Below are positions 27,533-35,691 of a stretch of 64,000 nucleotides of DNA, one piece after another; positions within the stretch are counted from its first letter, which is position 1, and each line of letters opens with the position of its first letter. Source of the DNA: Streptomyces sp. ITFR-16 (GTDB lineage Bacteria > Actinomycetota > Actinomycetes > Streptomycetales > Streptomycetaceae); NCBI RefSeq assembly GCF_031844705.1, contig NZ_CP134609.1, forward strand, positions 1,798,001-1,862,000, in the 5' to 3' direction. A program made the position numbers and the translations under genes. Under the pieces are notes generated by a model. It was not told where the DNA came from, made no database searches, and saw nothing but the letters and a program-made list of their open reading frames with translations.

Positions 27533-28018
27533 TCAGCCGCCGTCCGGCGGCCAGGCGCCGACCCAGACGCGGGTGACGGCGCTGATGTAGCGCGCCCCGC
27601 AGCGGTCGGTGGGCACCACCAGCTGGCTGCCGGCGCCGTCGAGGTCGGCGCCGTCCAGCCGGGTGGCCAGCAGCACCGGGGCGTCACCGAAGTCGGCGTC
27701 CAGCTCCGCCCAGGACAGCACCGTGTGGTGCCCGTCCCGGCCGGCCACGGCCAGCAGGAAGCGCGAGCGGTCCTTGCGCCGGCGGGGGTCGAACACCGGT
27801 CCCGCGTCCAGCACCACGTCCCGCAGCAGCGGGCCCTCGAACCGGTGGTGCCGGGAGCCGCTGGTGGCGCAGTCGAAGACCACCTCGGCGTGGCGCTGCT
27901 CCCAGCGCGCCCGCAGGTCTCCGACCGTCAGGGTGCCGGGGCGGTCGATGTCCCCGAGGAGGGCCAGGGCGGCGGGCCGCACGGACTTCGCTGGGGGTGG
28001 CGCGCTGAGACGACTCAT
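27533..28018 (-). CDS. Small sulfite-oxidase-fold molybdopterin-binding protein
   Basis: 161 aa. The pattern GDIDRPGTLTVGDLRARW, FDCATSGSRHHRFEGPLL, SWAELDADFGDAPVLLAT and LVVPTDRCGARYISAVTRVWV is the core of a SUOX-fold domain without flanking domains. It is about half the usual size. The cysteine of FDCATSG sits where the Mo ligand should be. It may be a minimal cofactor-binding protein or an enzyme lacking a dimer domain. ATG 28018 after GGGGAA. It is divergent from pucR and close to the molybdate transport genes. Confidence 0.75.
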   Translation of the reverse strand: MSRLSAPPPAKSVRPAALALLGDIDRPGTLTVGDLRARWEQRHAEVVFDCATSGSRHHRFEGPLLRDVVLDAGPVFDPRRRKDRSRFLLAVAGRDGHHTVLSWAELDADFGDAPVLLATRLDGADLDGAGSQLVVPTDRCGARYISAVTRVWVGAWPPDGG

Positions 28019-28334
28019 CGGATTCCCCGAGTAGGACGGCCCGCCGGGCGGCTGTCAGAAGGTATGCCCGGACGCCGGCCGACGGAATCGCGAAGTGCGG
28101 CGAAAAGCGGCCCGCAGGCTTGCATCCGGGAGAGCGATCACCAGTTTCCGCCCTCGGGTGCGTCCGGGACCCCCAGCGAAAAGCACGAGCCCCGAGGGTG
28201 CCGGCTGGAGGATCAACCAAGAGATGTACCGGCCACTTCTCCTTGCATTTACGATGACTCGACTCATGCTCACCTCGTGAATGTGAGATAGCGGGTCTCC
28301 CGGCCCGCCCGGCAGTCGCGCAAGGAGCCACACC
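28019..28334. other. Divergent intergenic region, no credible gene
   Basis: 316 nt between the SUOX-fold gene and pucR. It contains an interrupted CCCTCGGG/CCCGAGGG dyad, an A+T-richer segment (about 28230-28290) with CTCAC-N9-GTGAG, and the pucR ribosome site AAGGAG. Promoters for both sides are expected, but none is clear enough to place. Confidence 0.6.
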
Positions 28335-29846
28335 ATGCACGTCGAACACCTCCTCCAGCTCGAATCGCTCGACCTCGGCCTCCTGTGGGGCGACGAGCGT
28401 CTGCTGTCCCGGGAGATCAGCGGGGTCACCGCCACGGACCTGGAGGACCCCGCGCGCTTCCTCCAGCGGGGCGAGGTCGTGCTCAGCGGGCTGGTGTGGT
28501 GGGACCCGGCGGACGACCCGGCGAAGGTGGACCGGTTCGTCTCCGCACTCCAGTCGGCCGGGGCCGCCGCGCTCCTGGCGGGCGAGGAGACCCACGGCGG
28601 TGTGCCCGACGTTCTCGTCGACGCCTGCCGGGCCCGGCAGGTCACACTCATCTCCGTACCCGCGCAGACCAGCTTCCGGGCCGTCACCGACGCGGTCTAC
28701 CTGCGGCAGTGGGGCGACCTCAGCCGCCGCCCCACCGACCACTACGCGCTGCCGGAGAACGTACGCAACGAGCTGAGCGCGCTGGTCGGGGGCGGCGCCG
28801 GCCCCGACACCCTGCTGGACCGGGCCTTCGCGCACCTGGGCACCCCGGCCGCGTACCTCCTCAGCTCCACCGGGCGCACCCTCGCCCGCACCGCCTCGGC
28901 GCCGCCGCTGACCGCCCGGCAGGGCGCCCGGTGTCTGCGCCGGTCCACCGGGGCCACCCTGCGCGTCGAGGCGGAGGGCTCCCCCTACGCGGCCCGCCAT
29001 CTCCATCTGCCGGACATCGCGGGGGCGCCGCCCCGGGTGCTGCACGAGCTGGCCGACGTGCTCGCCCGGCACCGGCAGGGCACCGCCCGCGACGAGGAAG
29101 CGGCGCGGCTCCGGGCGCGGGCGCTCGTCTCGCTGATGGAGTCCCCGGCTTCCGACGGAGGCTCCCTGGGGCCCGCGCTGTCGGTGTGCGGGCTGCCGGG
29201 ACGGGGCCCCTACGAGGTGGTCGCGGCCCGGCTCGGCGGTGACGAGGACGCGGGCACGGCGGCGGACGCCCTGGCCGAGGCCCTGCACCACGGCTCCCGG
29301 CCCTTCGCGGTGGCCGCGCTGGACGGCGGGGAGGCGGTGGCCGTGGTGCAGGGCGACGCCGGACCCCAGGCGCTCTCCGCACTGTGGCCCGTCCTGCACG
29401 CCTGCCACCCCGGCGCCGCGCTGCACGGCGGGGCGGGGGCCGCCGTCCGGGACCCCGAGGGGCTGCGCGCCGGGCTGGTCCAGGCGCGTTACGCGCTCGC
29501 GGCGGCCGGGACGGAGGCGCCCTCGGCGGCCCGGTTCACCTCGATGGACGACCTCACCGGCCTGCGCGCCCTGCTCGCCGGCCTTCCCCGGGACGTGCGC
29601 GAGGTCTACAGCTCCCGCGCGCTGGGTCCGCTGCTCGACGGGAAGGACGCCTCGCGGCGCACCCTGCTGGAGACCCTGGAGGTCTTCCTCGCGCACAGCG
29701 GTTCCTGGGCGCGGACCGCCGAGGCGCTGCACCTCCACGTCAACACGGTCCACTACCGGGTCGGGCGCATCGAGCTGCTGACCGGCCGCGATCTCTCGCG
29801 CCTCGACCACCGGCTCGACCTCCAGGCGGCGCTGCTGTGCCGCTGA
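28335..29846 (+). CDS. PucR-family transcriptional regulator
   Basis: 503 aa. An N-terminal PucR domain (about 1-130; LLWGDERLLSREISGVTATDL) is followed by a GGDEF-like middle and a C-terminal HTH_30 (about 445-500; LAHSGSWARTAEALHLHVNTVHYRVGRIE, split here by the eye at HTH helices). PucR-type activators control purine, amino-acid or other catabolic genes. ATG 28335 follows AAGGAG. The nearest divergent target is the small SUOX-fold protein. Its 3' end faces the HTH-TOBE gene, 15 nt apart, over a shared hairpin. Confidence 0.9.
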   Translation: MHVEHLLQLESLDLGLLWGDERLLSREISGVTATDLEDPARFLQRGEVVLSGLVWWDPADDPAKVDRFVSALQSAGAAALLAGEETHGGVPDVLVDACRARQVTLISVPAQTSFRAVTDAVYLRQWGDLSRRPTDHYALPENVRNELSALVGGGAGPDTLLDRAFAHLGTPAAYLLSSTGRTLARTASAPPLTARQGARCLRRSTGATLRVEAEGSPYAARHLHLPDIAGAPPRVLHELADVLARHRQGTARDEEAARLRARALVSLMESPASDGGSLGPALSVCGLPGRGPYEVVAARLGGDEDAGTAADALAEALHHGSRPFAVAALDGGEAVAVVQGDAGPQALSALWPVLHACHPGAALHGGAGAAVRDPEGLRAGLVQARYALAAAGTEAPSAARFTSMDDLTGLRALLAGLPRDVREVYSSRALGPLLDGKDASRRTLLETLEVFLAHSGSWARTAEALHLHVNTVHYRVGRIELLTGRDLSRLDHRLDLQAALLCR

Positions 29847-29866
29847 GCGGGCCGGGGCGGCTCAGC
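29842..29866. terminator. Bidirectional hairpin between convergent genes
   Basis: GCTGAGC (29842-29848) and GCTCAGC (29860-29866) pair across 11 nt and overlap both stop codons of the convergent pucR and HTH-TOBE genes. Confidence 0.5.
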
Positions 29867-30269
29867 CCCGGGCACCCGGCCGGTCGATGTGCACGTTCGT
29901 CGACTTCACCCGGGCCGTGGCCAGCACGCCGACCGCCAGGCCGAGTTCGTCGACGGACTCGCGGCTGATCAGCGAAACCAGCCGGTGCGGCCCGGACTGG
30001 ATCTCCACCTGGGCCACCACGTCGTCGGCCTTCACCGCGGTGACGATCCCGGCGAAGGAGTTGCGTACCGAGGTCAGCACCTCGCCGGGCACCGGATGCA
30101 GGCCCCGCGCCCGCTCGGCGGCGAAGCCGGCGAGGCTGACGCCGTCGATCACCCGGTTCCCCGCACCGCCCCGGTCCATCGCGAGGTGACCGCCGTCCGC
30201 CCAGCGGCGCACGGTCTCGGGACTCACGGCCAGCAGCTCCGCCGCCTGGCCAATGCTGTACGAGGGCAC
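29862..30269 (-). CDS. HTH-TOBE molybdopterin/molybdate-responsive regulator, copy 1
   Basis: 135 aa. A MerR-like HTH (1-55; SYSIGQAAELLAVSPETVRRWAD) is joined to one TOBE/Mop domain (about 68-130; GIVTAVKADDVVAQVEIQSG ... [14 protein letters not shown]). TOBE domains bind molybdate, so the protein is a plausible minimal ModE-like sensor. The GTG start has TAGAGT six nt upstream, so the mRNA is probably leaderless. A close paralogue lies at 32256, directly before modA. Confidence 0.9.
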   Translation of the reverse strand: MPSYSIGQAAELLAVSPETVRRWADGGHLAMDRGGAGNRVIDGVSLAGFAAERARGLHPVPGEVLTSVRNSFAGIVTAVKADDVVAQVEIQSGPHRLVSLISRESVDELGLAVGVLATARVKSTNVHIDRPGARG

Positions 30270-30281
30270 CCCGGCACTCTA
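30270..30281 (-). promoter_or_regulatory. Leaderless-type -10 before HTH-TOBE copy 1
   Basis: On the minus strand TAGAGT (30281-30276) is followed by GCCGGG and the GTG start at 30269. Confidence 0.5.
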
Positions 30282-30297
30282 GGGCCTGTCCGGCGGA

Positions 30298-31125
30298 TCA
30301 GGGCTGTGCGAGGAGTCCTTCGGTGAGGTCGCGCAGCCGGCGGGCAGCCACCGGGTCGAAGGCGCGGGTGTCCACCCCGATGCGCCGTCCCTCGACGAAC
30401 GCGCTGAGCGCTTCGGCGGGAGGGGTGTCGATGGCGTCGAGGATAGGCGGGAGCGCGGCCTCGACGGGCTTGGCGTGCCGGCGCATGGACCGGATGTGCG
30501 GCACGGTCGCGGCGTCGTACTCGCCGGAGAAGCCGGTGGCGGTGACGCCGGGGTGGATGAGCACATAGCGGATCCCGGCCGGTCCGTGCCGCTCGGCGTA
30601 GCCGACGCCCAGCAGGTCGTTGAGCTTGCCGCCCTGCCCGAGCGCGGCCCCGCCGTGGTAGCCGTGGCGCAGCTGGAGGTCGTCCCACCGGATCAGTTCG
30701 AGTCCGGCCCCCGGCCCGGCGACGTTGACGACGACCGGGTGCGGGGCCCGGGCCAGTGGTGCGGCGAGCGCCTCGCCCAGCAGATGGCGGCTCAGATAGA
30801 AGAGCGCGAAGTTCTCCTCGTACCCCTCGGCGGTCTCCGTACGGCGGGAGCGGTAGTGGCGGGCGCAGAGCACCAGCGCGTCGACGGACGGGAAGGCGGC
30901 GCGGATCTCCTCGGCGGCGCGGGCGGTCTGCGCGAGCAGGCTGAGGTCGGCCGTGACGAGGACCGCCCGTCCGGGGACCCCGTCGGCGCGCGCGGCGTCG
31001 AGGAGGCGGCGGCCCTTGACGGGGTCGCGGGCGATGACGACGACCGTGTCGCCCCGGCGCAGGCGGTGCAGGGCGAGCGCCTTGCCGATGCCGTCGGTAC
31101 CTCCGGTGATGACCAGCGTGCTCAC
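30298..31125 (-). CDS. SDR-family oxidoreductase lacking the usual YxxxK
   Basis: 275 aa. The cofactor site is VITGGTDGIGKALA, with VVNVAGPGAG after the fourth strand. Where YxxxK is expected the protein reads LGQGGKLNDLL: the lysine is present but no tyrosine stands four residues before it. The catalysis is therefore altered or lost, or a different residue serves. GTG 31125 follows GAGGAG and overlaps the stop of a small upstream frame by GTGA. It is divergent from a TetR gene that probably regulates it. Substrate unknown. Confidence 0.85.
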   Translation of the reverse strand: MSTLVITGGTDGIGKALALHRLRRGDTVVVIARDPVKGRRLLDAARADGVPGRAVLVTADLSLLAQTARAAEEIRAAFPSVDALVLCARHYRSRRTETAEGYEENFALFYLSRHLLGEALAAPLARAPHPVVVNVAGPGAGLELIRWDDLQLRHGYHGGAALGQGGKLNDLLGVGYAERHGPAGIRYVLIHPGVTATGFSGEYDAATVPHIRSMRRHAKPVEAALPPILDAIDTPPAEALSAFVEGRRIGVDTRAFDPVAARRLRDLTEGLLAQP

Positions 31126-31316
31126 TCGGCGTCTCCTCGCGCGGGAACGGGCTCCGGCTGGGCCAGGACGGGTCGGGCATCTGAAGCACCCAGCTTTCCC
31201 GCGGGACCAGGGTCGCGGGCGGGGTGCGGCAGAGGGATGCCGATGAGGGGTGCGGTGGCGCCCCCGTCGCGCCGCCGCAGGGCGGGATCCAGGCGTTCGT
31301 GCGGTAACGGCGCCAT
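31122..31316 (-). CDS. Possible 64-aa protein coupled to the SDR
   Basis: An ATG at 31316, eight nt after GGAG, opens a 64-codon frame. Its TGA overlaps the SDR start (GTGA), an arrangement usual for real operon genes. The peptide (MAPLPHERLDPALRRRDG...) is proline- and arginine-rich with no known domain. Third-position G+C is high but not extreme. It may be a leader peptide that couples SDR translation, or a chance frame. Confidence 0.35.
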   Translation of the reverse strand: MAPLPHERLDPALRRRDGGATAPLIGIPLPHPARDPGPAGKLGASDARPVLAQPEPVPARGDAE

Positions 31317-31359
31317 GACTGTCTCCGTGAGTTCGAGCGGCGGGAGCACTCTCAAGAAT

Positions 31360-31375
31360 TGCACTGGCCGGTGCA
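31360..31375. promoter_or_regulatory. Candidate TetR operator between SDR and tetR
   Basis: TGCACTGGCCGGTGCA is a 16-bp palindrome with one mismatched pair. It lies in the divergent region, 44 nt before the small coupled frame of the SDR transcript and 94 nt before the TetR start. AGTGC half-sites recur just beside it. Confidence 0.45.
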
Positions 31376-31456
31376 CTTTATGGCACTGATGCGTTCGTCG
31401 CAACGGGCGGTCCTACTCAACTGCACCGCTCAGGGCAGTTGTTGGAGCCGGCTGGC

Positions 31457-31468
31457 TACGATGACGGG
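31457..31468 (+). promoter_or_regulatory. Leaderless-type -10 before tetR
   Basis: TACGAT (31457-31462) and a 6-nt gap precede the GTG at 31469. This supports that GTG over the TTG further upstream at 31439. Confidence 0.5.
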
Positions 31469-32164
31469 GTGAGCGGAACGCGCGGGACCCAGACCACGAG
31501 CACCCCCAGGACCCCCTCGCGGGGCCGCATCGACAAGCGGCAGGCGATCCTGGGCGCCGCCTTCACCGTGTTCGCCCGGCGCGGGTACGCACGCGCCTGC
31601 ATGGAGGAGATCGCCGAGGTCGCGGGGGTGGCCAAGCACACGGTCTACAACCACCTCGGCGACAAGGAGAACGTCTTCCGCAGCGCGATGGAGACCGCCG
31701 CCGACGACGTGATGGACCGCAACCTCGCCGTCGTGGACCTGTTCGCCGCCGAGGACGCGGCGGGCGCCCCGGAGGACGACCTGACCGCCCGCCTCGAAGC
31801 CCTGGCGCACCGCCTGCTGCTGCGCTGCTGCGACGAGCGGTCCTGGGCGCTGAAGCGCCTGCTCCACGCGGAGCTCGCCCGGTTCCCCGAACTGCTGGAA
31901 GTCGTCCGGGGGCGGCGCGCGAGCCGGCTCACGGACGCGCTGGCCGACCGGCTGGCCAGGCTGGCCCTGTCCGGCCGGCTGCGGCCCTGCGATCCGGCGG
32001 AGGCGGCCGAGCACTTCCTCGCCCTGCTGACCGGTCCGCTGGAGACCCGGTCCCGGCTCGGCACCCGCGCGGTGCCGGACGAGGAGCTGCGCCGGGTGGC
32101 GCACGCGGCGGTGCGGACCTTCCTGCTGGCCTACGGTCCGGCGCCGCACGGGGGCGGTGCGTGA
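31469..32164 (+). CDS. TetR-family transcriptional regulator
   Basis: 231 aa. The TetR HTH is at about 22-68 (RQAILGAAFTVFARRGY, MEEIAEVAGVAKHTVYNHLG), with a helical effector domain after it. The GTG at 31469 is preferred because of the -10-like hexamer just before it. It is divergent from the SDR gene, the usual arrangement for a TetR repressor and its target. It precedes the second HTH-TOBE gene by 91 nt, but that gene has its own promoter signal. Confidence 0.9.
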   Translation: MSGTRGTQTTSTPRTPSRGRIDKRQAILGAAFTVFARRGYARACMEEIAEVAGVAKHTVYNHLGDKENVFRSAMETAADDVMDRNLAVVDLFAAEDAAGAPEDDLTARLEALAHRLLLRCCDERSWALKRLLHAELARFPELLEVVRGRRASRLTDALADRLARLALSGRLRPCDPAEAAEHFLALLTGPLETRSRLGTRAVPDEELRRVAHAAVRTFLLAYGPAPHGGGA

Positions 32165-32242
32165 TTAGGAGGTTCCTCCGACCGTACCCGCACCTGCCAT
32201 GTGGTTTCCCATGGAGAACTGTAAATGCGAGCTCACAGCGCA

Positions 32243-32255
32243 TACTCTGTGGCAC
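32243..32255 (+). promoter_or_regulatory. Leaderless-type -10 before HTH-TOBE copy 2
   Basis: TACTCT (32243-32248) is 7 nt before the ATG at 32256; no ribosome site is seen. The segment is unusually A+T-rich for the locus. Confidence 0.5.
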
Positions 32256-32651
32256 ATGCAGTCCTACACGATCGGGCAGGCCGCTCGTCTTCTCGGCGTG
32301 AGCCCCGACACCGCCCGCCGCTGGGCCGATGCCGGACGCGTCGCGACCCATCGCGAGGAGAGCGGACGCCGCCTGATCGACGGCAAGGACCTGGCCGCGT
32401 TCTCCGTCGAGGTGGGCCAGGGCGGCGCCGGTGAGGACGACGCGTCCTACACCTCGGCTCGCAACGCCTTCCCCGGCATCGTGACCGCGGTCAAGCTCGG
32501 TGACGTGGCGGCCCAGGTCGAGATCCAGGCCGGCCCGCACCGACTCGTCTCGCTCCTGACACGGGAGGCCGTCGAGGAGCTGGGACTCGAGGTCGGCATG
32601 CAGGCCACCGCCCGCGTGAAGTCGACCAGTGTGCACATCGACCGCACCTGA
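32256..32651 (+). CDS. HTH-TOBE molybdate-responsive regulator, copy 2
   Basis: 131 aa, same layout as the gene at 29862: HTH (1-55; [21 protein letters not shown]) plus one TOBE domain (about 65-128; [20 protein letters not shown] ... [14 protein letters not shown]). More than half of the residues agree by eye, so the two are recent paralogues. It lies 139 nt before modA in the same direction and may sense molybdate for this transporter. The family is found in Streptomyces as a molybdopterin-binding protein; DNA targets are unknown. Confidence 0.9.
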   Translation: MQSYTIGQAARLLGVSPDTARRWADAGRVATHREESGRRLIDGKDLAAFSVEVGQGGAGEDDASYTSARNAFPGIVTAVKLGDVAAQVEIQAGPHRLVSLLTREAVEELGLEVGMQATARVKSTSVHIDRT

Positions 32652-32790
32652 ACCACCGCTCCACCCAGCGGCGTCGCCCCTCCCCACGCTCCCGGCCGGA
32701 CGCGGGCGAAGGAGATCACGCGACGCGGCTCACCCCTCTGTCCGCCCCGGGCGGCACCAGCCGACCGCGTTCCCAAGGAGTTGCACCCTC

Positions 32791-33609
32791 ATGTCCTTCA
32801 CCCTCACCCCCGCCCGACGGCGTACCGCGGCCGCGATCCTCACGGCGGCGCTCCTCGTACCGCTGGCCGCCTGCGGCAGCGACGACGACAAGAAGGACAC
32901 CGGCGCGAAGGCCAGTGCGTCCGGCTCCGCGAGCGGCGCGCCCAAGGCCGATCTGACGGTGCTCGCCGCCGCCTCGCTCACCGACGTCTTCAAGACGGCG
33001 GGCGCCGCCTACGAGAAGGAGAACCCGGGCACGAAGGTGACGTTCTCCTTCGCCGGTTCGCAGGAGCTCGCGGCCCAGGTCAAGCAGGGCGCGCCCGCCG
33101 ACGCCCTGGTCACGGCCGACACCAAGACCATGGACGGGCTCAAGGGCGACACCGGCGCGCCGACGGTCATCGCCAAGAACCGCCTGGTCATCGCCACCGG
33201 CAAGGGCAACCCGGAGAAGGTCGAGAACCTCAAGGACCTCGCCGACACCAAGCTCAAGGTCGTCCTCGCCGCGCCCGAGGTGCCGGTGGGCCGCTACAGC
33301 AAGCAGATCCTCGACGCCCAGAAGATCGAGGTGAAGCCGGTCTCGCAGGAGCCCAACGTCCGCGCCGTCCTCAGCAAGGTCGAGCTGGGCGAGGCCGACG
33401 CCGGCCTGGTCTACAAGACGGACGTCGCCACGGCCGCCGACAAGGTCGACGCCGTCGACATCCCGGACGCGCAGAACGCGGTGGCCTCCTACCCGGCCGC
33501 CACGCTGAAGGCGTCCAAGCACAGCGCGGCCGCCGAGGCGTTCGTGAAGTGGCTGTCGACGCCCGAGGCGCAGAAGATCCTCTCGGACGCCGGCTTCCAG
33601 CAGCCGTAA
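32791..33609 (+). CDS. modA: Molybdate-binding lipoprotein ModA
   Basis: 272 aa. A signal peptide ends in the lipobox LAAC (about residue 28), so the protein is a membrane-anchored lipoprotein. The mature part starts [17 protein letters not shown] and contains [20 protein letters not shown], typical of ModA. The AASLTDV and SFAGSQ segments line the oxyanion pocket. The later VGRYSKQIL and AGLVYKTDV also match. AAGGAG lies 10 nt before the ATG. It captures molybdate outside the cell for the fused permease downstream. Confidence 0.95.
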   Translation: MSFTLTPARRRTAAAILTAALLVPLAACGSDDDKKDTGAKASASGSASGAPKADLTVLAAASLTDVFKTAGAAYEKENPGTKVTFSFAGSQELAAQVKQGAPADALVTADTKTMDGLKGDTGAPTVIAKNRLVIATGKGNPEKVENLKDLADTKLKVVLAAPEVPVGRYSKQILDAQKIEVKPVSQEPNVRAVLSKVELGEADAGLVYKTDVATAADKVDAVDIPDAQNAVASYPAATLKASKHSAAAEAFVKWLSTPEAQKILSDAGFQQP

Positions 33610-33620
33610 CGCAGCCGTAC

Positions 33621-33654
33621 GGTGTGCCCGGCCCGTTCGCGGGCCGGGCACACC
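33621..33654 (+). terminator. 15-bp stem with UUCG tetraloop between modA and modBC
   Basis: Arms 33621-33635 and 33640-33654 are perfectly complementary with a TTCG loop, an extra-stable RNA hairpin. It follows the modA stop by 11 nt and precedes the modBC ATG by 24 nt. No U-run follows. It may attenuate transcription or stabilise modA mRNA so that ModA is made in excess. Confidence 0.7.
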
Positions 33655-33678
33655 GGTCTTCCAGCCCCAGGGGTGCCG

Positions 33679-35631
33679 ATGAACCGATTCCGCAGCCGTG
33701 CCACGCGTCCCCGCGCGCCGATCGCCCTGGCGATCCCCGCGCTGCTGGCCGTCGCCTTTCTGCTGCTGCCGCTGATCGGGATCCTCGCCCGCACCGCGTG
33801 GGGCGAGCTGGGCACCCATCTGACCAGCCCCGCGACCACCCAGGCCCTGACCCTTTCGCTGATCGTCTCCGGCTGGGCGCTGGGCCTCTCCCTCGTCCTC
33901 GGGGTGCCGCTGGCCTGGCTGCTGGCCCGGGTCGACTTCCCCGGCAAGGCGTTCGTCCGCTCCCTGGTGCTCCTGCCGATGGTGCTGCCGCCGACCGTCG
34001 GCGGTGTCGCCCTGCTCCTCGCGTTCGGCCGGCGCGGCCTGCTCGGGCCGTGGCTGGAGGACACCTTCGGCATCACGCTGCCGTTCCACACCTCCGGCGC
34101 CGTCCTCGCCGCGACCTTCGTCGCCATGCCGTTCCTGGTCATCAGCCTGGAAGGCGCCCTCGGCGGACTGCGTCCCCGCTACGAGGAGACCGCCGCCTCC
34201 CTGGGAGCCTCGCCGGTACGGGTGTTCTTCACCGTCACCCTGCCGATGGTCGCCCCCGGGCTCGCTGCGGGCGCCGCACTGACCTGGGCGCGCGCACTGG
34301 GCGAGTTCGGGGCCACCATCACCTTCGCCGGGAACCTCCCGGGCACCACGCAGACCCTGCCGCTCCAGGTCTATCTGCTGCTCCAGGACAGCCCGGAGGC
34401 CGCCACCTCGGTCTCGCTGCTGCTCCTCGTCATCGCGATGGCCGTGCTGCTGGGCCTGCGCGGGCGGTGGACCGGGACGCCCGGCGGCGGCACGTCGCCC
34501 TCGCACGTCCCGGCGGACGAGCCGGACACCGCCCTCGCGAAGGATTTGCCCACTGCGGGAACGCCCGTTCCGGGTCCGCAGGACGTACGGGAGAGCTGGC
34601 CGCTGCACGCCGAGGTCACGGGTTTCAACGAGCTCACGCTCGACGCGGAGGCCGGCACCACCATCGCCGTCGTCGGCCCCAACGGAGCGGGCAAGACGAC
34701 CCTGTTGCGCGCGCTGCTCGGCCTCACCCCGCGCGCCCACGCCGAACTCCGGCTCGGCGCCGTCGATGTGACCGCCCTCCCCCCGCACCGCAGGGGCGTG
34801 GCGTGGGTGCCCCAGGACGGTGCCCTCTTCCCGCACATGAGCACGCTGGCCAACACCGCGTACGGGCTGCGCGCCCGGGGGGTGCCGCGCGGCGAGGCAC
34901 GCCGGCTCGCCCAGGCGTGGCTGGACCGGCTCGGCGTCGGCCCGCTCGCCCACCGCCGCCCGGCGCAGGTCTCGGGCGGCCAGGCCCAACGGGTCGCGCT
35001 CGCCAGGGCGCTGGCAGCCCGGCCCCGGCTGCTGCTGCTCGACGAGCCGCTCGCCGCCCTCGACCAGACGACCCGCGCCCAGGTCCGGCACACCCTGCGC
35101 CGCCATCTGGAGGGCTTCGGCGGCGTCTGTCTGATCGTCACCCACGACCCCGTCGAAGCGGTCGCGCTGGCCGACCGGGTCCTGGTGCTGGAGGAGGGCC
35201 GGGCCCTCCAGGACGCCCCGCCCGCCGATGTCACCCGCCACCCCCGCTCGCCCTGGGTCGCCCGGATGCTCGGCCGCAACGCCTGGCCCGGCACCGCCGC
35301 CGACGACGGGCTGCGGCTCCGCGACGGCGGGCACCTCGTGGTCGCCGACCCGCTGCCGGCCGCCGGTACGCCCGTGCTCGCCGTCATCGCCCCGGAAGCC
35401 GTCTCCGTGCACCGGGAGCGGCCCACCGGCAGCCCGCGCAACGTGTGGCCGGGGACCGTCCGGGAAATCACCGCCAGCGGGAGCCGGCTGCGGGTCCTGA
35501 TCGGCTCGGAGCAGGCCCCCGACCTCGTCGCGGAGATCACCCCGCAGGCCGCCGCCGAACTCTCGCTCGCCGACGGCGTGGCCGTGTGGACAAGCGTGAA
35601 GGCCACCGAGGCGACCGTCGTCGCCCTCTGA
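33679..35631 (+). CDS. Fused molybdate permease-ATPase ModB-ModC
   Basis: 650 aa. Residues 1-270 are a ModB-type permease with about six membrane helices and the EAA-like loop ETAASLGASPVRVFFTVTLP. A linker follows, then an ABC ATPase (about 305-540). The ATPase carries Walker A GPNGAGKTT (near 333), signature VSGGQAQRVALARAL, Walker B LLLLDEPLAALD and the H-loop VTHDPVEAV. A C-terminal TOBE domain (about 580-650) ends SVKATEATV. It imports molybdate at the expense of ATP with ModA. The fusion fixes a one-to-one subunit ratio. Confidence 0.95.
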   Translation: MNRFRSRATRPRAPIALAIPALLAVAFLLLPLIGILARTAWGELGTHLTSPATTQALTLSLIVSGWALGLSLVLGVPLAWLLARVDFPGKAFVRSLVLLPMVLPPTVGGVALLLAFGRRGLLGPWLEDTFGITLPFHTSGAVLAATFVAMPFLVISLEGALGGLRPRYEETAASLGASPVRVFFTVTLPMVAPGLAAGAALTWARALGEFGATITFAGNLPGTTQTLPLQVYLLLQDSPEAATSVSLLLLVIAMAVLLGLRGRWTGTPGGGTSPSHVPADEPDTALAKDLPTAGTPVPGPQDVRESWPLHAEVTGFNELTLDAEAGTTIAVVGPNGAGKTTLLRALLGLTPRAHAELRLGAVDVTALPPHRRGVAWVPQDGALFPHMSTLANTAYGLRARGVPRGEARRLAQAWLDRLGVGPLAHRRPAQVSGGQAQRVALARALAARPRLLLLDEPLAALDQTTRAQVRHTLRRHLEGFGGVCLIVTHDPVEAVALADRVLVLEEGRALQDAPPADVTRHPRSPWVARMLGRNAWPGTAADDGLRLRDGGHLVVADPLPAAGTPVLAVIAPEAVSVHRERPTGSPRNVWPGTVREITASGSRLRVLIGSEQAPDLVAEITPQAAAELSLADGVAVWTSVKATEATVVAL

Positions 35632-35691
35632 GCCCTCTGAGCCCTCTCTGCCCTCTGCCCTCCGAGCCCTCTGGAGCTGTCCCGCGGCCCG

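Noticed and set aside
28055..28267. Possible 70-codon minus-strand gene (MSRVIVNARRSGRY...)
   Set aside because: It has a fair ribosome site, but third-position composition is mixed and unlike the neighbours, and the peptide resembles no family. Left as intergenic.
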